This document shows, in pieces, positions 7,200 through 9,947 of a stretch of DNA of 9,947 bases; positions within the stretch are counted from its first letter, which is position 1, and each line of letters begins with the position of its first letter. A program made the translations under genes and the position numbers. The notes below the pieces were generated by a model that did not search any database, had not been told where the DNA came from, and saw nothing but the letters and a program-made list of their open reading frames with translations. This DNA is from Betaproteobacteria bacterium (lineage in GTDB: Bacteria > Pseudomonadota > Gammaproteobacteria > Burkholderiales > Casimicrobiaceae): NCBI GenBank assembly GCA_005883655.1, contig VBDA01000023.1, forward strand, positions 1 to 9,947, read 5' to 3'.

Positions 7200-8591
7200 T
7201 CAACCCGGTGCCGCAGTGTTTTCTCTGCGTGACGATGACACGAACAAAATGGAAATTCGGGTGCCCACATCGCCAGGAGTATCCAGTTTCAAGGCTGCAC
7301 CATGTTGCTCAACCACCTCCTTGACAATCGCCAGACCCAACCCGGATCCGTTGCCTGGCGACCCTTCTATCCGAAAGAACCTCTCGAAAACTTTTTCACG
7401 AGCCCAAATCGGGATCCCTGACCCGGAGTCCTCGACGCTCAGGCAGGCTGATTCGCCTTCGTATCCGCAACGCACGGTAACGGCGCCACCGGACGGCGTA
7501 TAGCGCAGGGCGTTATCGATCAGGTTGTCGAGCAGCTCTCCCAACAACAGCGGGTCGCCCTCGACTGTCGCATCGCGAAGCTCGAACCCGAGGTCGATGT
7601 CGCGCGCGATTGCGCGGGGCACCCATTCCTGAACGGCCTGGTGAGCCAGCGAGCGAAGATTGATTTCCTGCGGATGCGCGAGGGCAATTGCACCAGCCTC
7701 CGCTTTCGCAAGGACAAGAAGCTGATTCGCGAGGTGACTTGCGCGCAGAGTCGCGCTTTGCATCATTTCAACTTCTTTGCGAACATCAGCAGTCAGGGGT
7801 CGCTGCAAAAGCAACTCCAGATGCATTTGCAATCCGGCCAGGGGTGTACGGAGCTGATGCGCCGCATCTGCGAGAAAGCGTTGTTGTATCGCCGTGGATT
7901 CGCGCAATTGCGAAAGCAGCCGGTTGAAAGCATCGACAACGGGCGCGATTTCGGTCGGTGCGATACTGCCGTCGAGAGGGCGCAGATCTCGCGGTGATCT
8001 GCCTAGAAGGTCTGAAGTCACACGGGCAAGGGGCGCAATGCCGTGCGACACTCCCATCCACGCCAGGCCGATGGAACCAATGGCGATCATCAGCGTGGGA
8101 ATCAGGTCTCCGGCCAGCATCTCTCCGATCAGGCGCTTGCGCTTGTTAAGCGTTTCACCGACTTGAACGTAAACTCCTGAGTCGGAGCGGATAGCTGCGA
8201 TGCGCACCGGCTCATTTTCGTATAAGCCATCGAAGAACACGCGTTCACCTGGAGCAAGCGCCGGCGGCGCCGCGAGGTCAGGCGACCCGGCGATAACTGA
8301 GCCTTGCGCGTCTCGAATCTGAAAGACGAGCCTGTCCTCCCGATCATAGAGCAGTGCTTCTTGTGCCTGCGCCAGCATGTCCAGCCGTGGACCATCCGCC
8401 CCAATGCGTACGTTTTCGGCCATATCGAGTGCAGGATCAAGCAGCGAGCGATCGTACGATGACGCAGCGATGTTGACAGCGTCGAAATATGAGAACCACG
8501 CACCCAAGAGAACCAATAGCAGCAGCGATGGAATGAGAAACGTCAACACTCGCCGGCGTATGCTGTGACGCCGCGGAGCCCGGTCACTCAT
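7200..8591 (-). CDS. Sensor histidine kinase, TctE/QseC-like
   Basis: This 463-residue inner-membrane kinase pairs with the response regulator upstream. Membrane segment 1 is at about 15-37 and segment 2 at about 163-183, enclosing a ~125-residue periplasmic sensor of the two-component sensor N-terminal type seen in TctE. A HAMP-like linker follows. The H box FLADAAHQLRTPL has phospho-acceptor H245. Residue pattern LDNLIDNALRYTP is the N box (N356, N360), VEDSGSGIP the G1 box, FERFFR the F box and GSGLGLAIV the G2 box, so the kinase looks complete. The start at 8591 is chosen for the AAGGAG site just upstream; it overlaps the regulator's stop by 8 bases. The frame extends 34 codons further up, inside the regulator gene, but that part is not needed. 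TctE relatives sense tricarboxylates; here no transporter is adjacent, so the ligand is unknown. Confidence 0.94.
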   Translation of the reverse strand: MSDRAPRRHSIRRRVLTFLIPSLLLLVLLGAWFSYFDAVNIAASSYDRSLLDPALDMAENVRIGADGPRLDMLAQAQEALLYDREDRLVFQIRDAQGSVIAGSPDLAAPPALAPGERVFFDGLYENEPVRIAAIRSDSGVYVQVGETLNKRKRLIGEMLAGDLIPTLMIAIGSIGLAWMGVSHGIAPLARVTSDLLGRSPRDLRPLDGSIAPTEIAPVVDAFNRLLSQLRESTAIQQRFLADAAHQLRTPLAGLQMHLELLLQRPLTADVRKEVEMMQSATLRASHLANQLLVLAKAEAGAIALAHPQEINLRSLAHQAVQEWVPRAIARDIDLGFELRDATVEGDPLLLGELLDNLIDNALRYTPSGGAVTVRCGYEGESACLSVEDSGSGIPIWAREKVFERFFRIEGSPGNGSGLGLAIVKEVVEQHGAALKLDTPGDVGTRISILFVSSSRRENTAAPG

Positions 8592-9252
8592 TTTCTCCTT
8601 CCCACATATATCCGAACCCGCGCACTGTGCGAATCCGTACTCCGGAAGCTTCCACTTTTGATCGAAGACGCGATACGTACACCTCGATCGCATTGACGGT
8701 CAGCGTATCTTCGTAGCTTGCCAACTGCTGTGCGATCTGCTCTTTACTGAGGACACGCCCGGGACGGGCCAGGAAGAGTTCGAGTAATGCCCATTCGCGA
8801 ACCGTCAGATCAATCGCCACATCGTTCACCCTGACGCGTTTTGCCTCCACGTCGACGCTCAGTCCGCGTATCACGATCGAAGCAGCGGCGAGCGTCGGCC
8901 GGCGCGACAGGGCACGGACGCGAGCCTCGAACTCGGTCACTGAAAAAGGCTTTGTCAGATAATCGTCGGCGCCGAGGTCGAGACCACGCACCCGGTCCTC
9001 GACGCCATCGCGCGCGGTCAGCACCAGTACGTTAGCCTTGGAGCGCCGTGAGCGGAGCCTGCGCAAGACTTCGAAACCATCGATGCCAGGCAGCCCGACA
9101 TCAAGGACCACGAGCTCGTAGGATGTGAGTCGGAGCGAATTATCTGCTTGCAAACCCGTTCGGACTTGATCTACAGCGTGTCCCGATCGCTTCAGGACCT
9201 GGGTCAATCCATCTGCCAGTAGGGCGTCGTCTTCGACGACCAGGATACGCAT
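8584..9252 (-). CDS. OmpR-family response regulator, TctD/QseB-like
   Basis: This 222-residue DNA-binding response regulator is the partner of the kinase that overlaps its 3' end. The receiver domain (about 1-115) has acidic pocket E7-D8-D9, phospho-acceptor D51 in VVLDVGLPG, switch T79 and conserved K101 in YLTKPF. The C-terminal winged helix (about 128-220) shows the usual OmpR pattern: DLTVREWALLELF, RVLSKEQI, NAIEVYVSRLRSKV and IRTVRGFGYMW. All key residues are present. It is the first gene of the two-gene operon. The ATG at 9252 begins with the family-typical MRILVVEDD, although no Shine-Dalgarno is visible before it. The operon promoter should lie in 9253-9440, but I could not single out convincing boxes. 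Targets are unknown; the porin remnant next door hints at envelope permeability genes. Confidence 0.95.
   Translation of the reverse strand: MRILVVEDDALLADGLTQVLKRSGHAVDQVRTGLQADNSLRLTSYELVVLDVGLPGIDGFEVLRRLRSRRSKANVLVLTARDGVEDRVRGLDLGADDYLTKPFSVTEFEARVRALSRRPTLAAASIVIRGLSVDVEAKRVRVNDVAIDLTVREWALLELFLARPGRVLSKEQIAQQLASYEDTLTVNAIEVYVSRLRSKVEASGVRIRTVRGFGYMWEGENE
8595..8600 (-). promoter_or_regulatory. Ribosome binding site of the sensor kinase
   Basis: AAGGAG on the minus strand is followed by AAA and the ATG at 8591. It lies within the final codons of the response regulator and decides the kinase start, indicating translational coupling of the pair. Confidence 0.75.
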
Positions 9253-9440
9253 GGGGTCAGCGGTCGTCGGGATGGGGAAGCGCGCAGGTTATCTGTTCCA
9301 AGTTTGCCTAGCAGCGCGCATGCCGAAACGATCGCGCGCGATGTCACGCGCTGCGTCCGCCGTATCGCCACGATTTCGCGAAGAGGGCGACAAAGTTATG
9401 ATGGAGCGCGTTGCTTGCGGGTCGATATTGTTCGATCGAT

Positions 9441-9465
9441 GCGGATGCCGAGAGGCGGCATCCGC
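9441..9465 (-). terminator. Strong 10-bp hairpin downstream of the porin remnant
   Basis: GCGGATGCCG (9441-9450) pairs perfectly with CGGCATCCGC (9456-9465) around a 5-base loop. It lies 28 bases beyond the porin stop codon and upstream of the response-regulator operon, the right place for a porin transcript terminator. There is no clear T-run after it on the minus strand (ATCGATCG follows), so it may instead protect the mRNA 3' end or work with Rho. Confidence 0.5.
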
Positions 9466-9493
9466 TGTTCACCAATGACGTCGCAATCCAGTA

Positions 9494-9868
9494 TCAGAAC
9501 TTATAGTTTACGCCTGTCGAAACCCCTTGCAGCCTGCCGCCGGCAAAGCAATGTGGACCGCCGTTGGTGACACCTCCGGTTGTCGCATCGAACGCGGCCA
9601 TGGGGGTCGAATCGTAGCAGTCCGTGGTTACGCCGTCGCCCCCCGCGCCGAGGTCATAGTGGGCAGCAGAATGGTTGACCGTCATCACCCAGTCCGCATA
9701 GAACCTGGTGTTCTTGTCCAGCGCATGCCTCCAGGTCGCCGTGTACATGTTGGCGGCATTGTCCGGGTCGGCGCCGCCGGAGGTGTTGTGCTGACCCCGG
9801 TCGCCTGGTGTCGCGCCGGCGTGCTCCCAGCCGACACTGACGCTGTCCTTCTGTTTGTCAGGTTGTTG
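9494..9868 (-). pseudogene. C-terminal remnant of a Gram-negative outer-membrane porin
   Basis: The frame ends GVSTGVNYKF-stop, with the terminal aromatic residue needed for outer-membrane assembly, and contains alternating beta-strand-like segments (MYTATWRHALDKNTRFYADW) and a loop with HYDLGAGGDGVTTDC typical of the C-terminus of large beta-proteobacterial porins. Porin-like sequence continues upstream of the first ATG (9748), through SVSVGWEHAGATPGD, so translation did not originally begin at that ATG. The frame is closed by TGA at 9869-9871 and no start codon lies between the two. About three quarters of a normal ~350-400 residue porin is missing or out of frame. A frameshift, a deletion or an insertion near 9850-9875 are all possible; the rest of the gene may lie beyond the right edge. 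If it is only a frameshift or a sequencing error, the porin could be intact in reality. Tandem repeats sit at the break. Confidence 0.65.
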
Positions 9869-9875
9869 TCAGGTT
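9853..9875. repeat. Imperfect tandem repeat of 12 + 11 bases at the porin break
   Basis: On the plus strand GTTTGTCAGGTT (9853-9864) is followed directly by GTTGTCAGGTT (9865-9875), differing by one T. The repeat straddles the TGA that closes the porin frame. Neither unit length equals a whole codon multiple in both copies (11 is not), so gain of the 11-base copy would shift the reading frame. Confidence 0.6.
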
Positions 9876-9880
9876 CACGC

Positions 9881-9896
9881 GTGGCTTTTGCGCCAC
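9881..9896. repeat. Small inverted repeat upstream of the porin remnant
   Basis: GTGGC (9881-9885) and GCCAC (9892-9896) flank a six-base spacer TTTTGC. It lies just beyond the porin break in sequence that does not resemble porin in any frame I can read. It is short and may be chance. Confidence 0.25.
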
Positions 9897-9947
9897 ACCA
9901 AATGAAATCGAACCGGAAGCACGCGAGCGCATGAATGATTTGCCGCG

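Noticed and set aside
8592..8693. 34-codon N-terminal extension of the sensor kinase
   Set aside because: It lies inside the response-regulator gene, is not membrane or sensor-like, and a good ribosome site precedes the ATG at 8591.
9527..9934. 135-codon plus-strand frame overlapping the porin remnant
   Set aside because: The minus strand carries the recognisable porin C-terminus across most of this span; the plus-strand frame lacks motifs and a ribosome site.
1..9947. CRISPR array or insertion-sequence transposase
   Set aside because: No regularly spaced repeats and no transposase motifs in any frame examined; only the short repeats listed were seen.

Overview
This is a high-GC proteobacterial chromosome segment. 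It most resembles the beta-proteobacteria (Burkholderiales-like), judging from a TctDE-type two-component pair, an outer-membrane porin C-terminus ending in Phe, a PE-LIG ordered LigD next to Ku, and two c-di-GMP enzymes. The taxon is inferred from gene style and is not proven. Every gene I can support lies on the minus strand, so the text runs from high coordinate to low coordinate in the direction of transcription.

Layout in transcription order. (a) 9494-9868 is the C-terminal remnant of a porin whose frame is closed upstream, followed by a strong hairpin at 9441-9465. (b) 9252-7200 is a two-gene operon for an OmpR-family response regulator and a TctE/QseC-like sensor kinase, overlapping by 8 bases. 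(c) 6972-6055 is a membrane-anchored diguanylate cyclase. (d) 5768-5681 is tRNA-Leu(UAA) with a recognisable -10 box. (e) 5433-3130 is a large PAS-GAF-GGDEF-EAL protein. (f) 2993 down to the left edge is a non-homologous end-joining operon: a 63-residue cysteine-rich protein, then Ku, then LigD. LigD runs off the window after its ligase domain.

Three themes are present: envelope/nutrient signalling (porin plus TctDE-like pair), c-di-GMP turnover (one pure cyclase and one dual-domain protein, both with intact catalytic and RxxD inhibitory motifs), and double-strand break repair. In the repair operon, Ku binds ends and recruits LigD, which trims 3' ends (PE domain) and seals them (LIG domain). 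The polymerase domain is expected beyond the left edge.

The item most worth follow-up is the 63-residue eight-cysteine protein, whose stop codon lies one base before the Ku start. Its coupling to Ku suggests a role in or around end joining, but I recognise no characterised function. Other points of interest are the broken porin with a tandem repeat at the break, and an apparently shortened GAF domain in the dual c-di-GMP protein.
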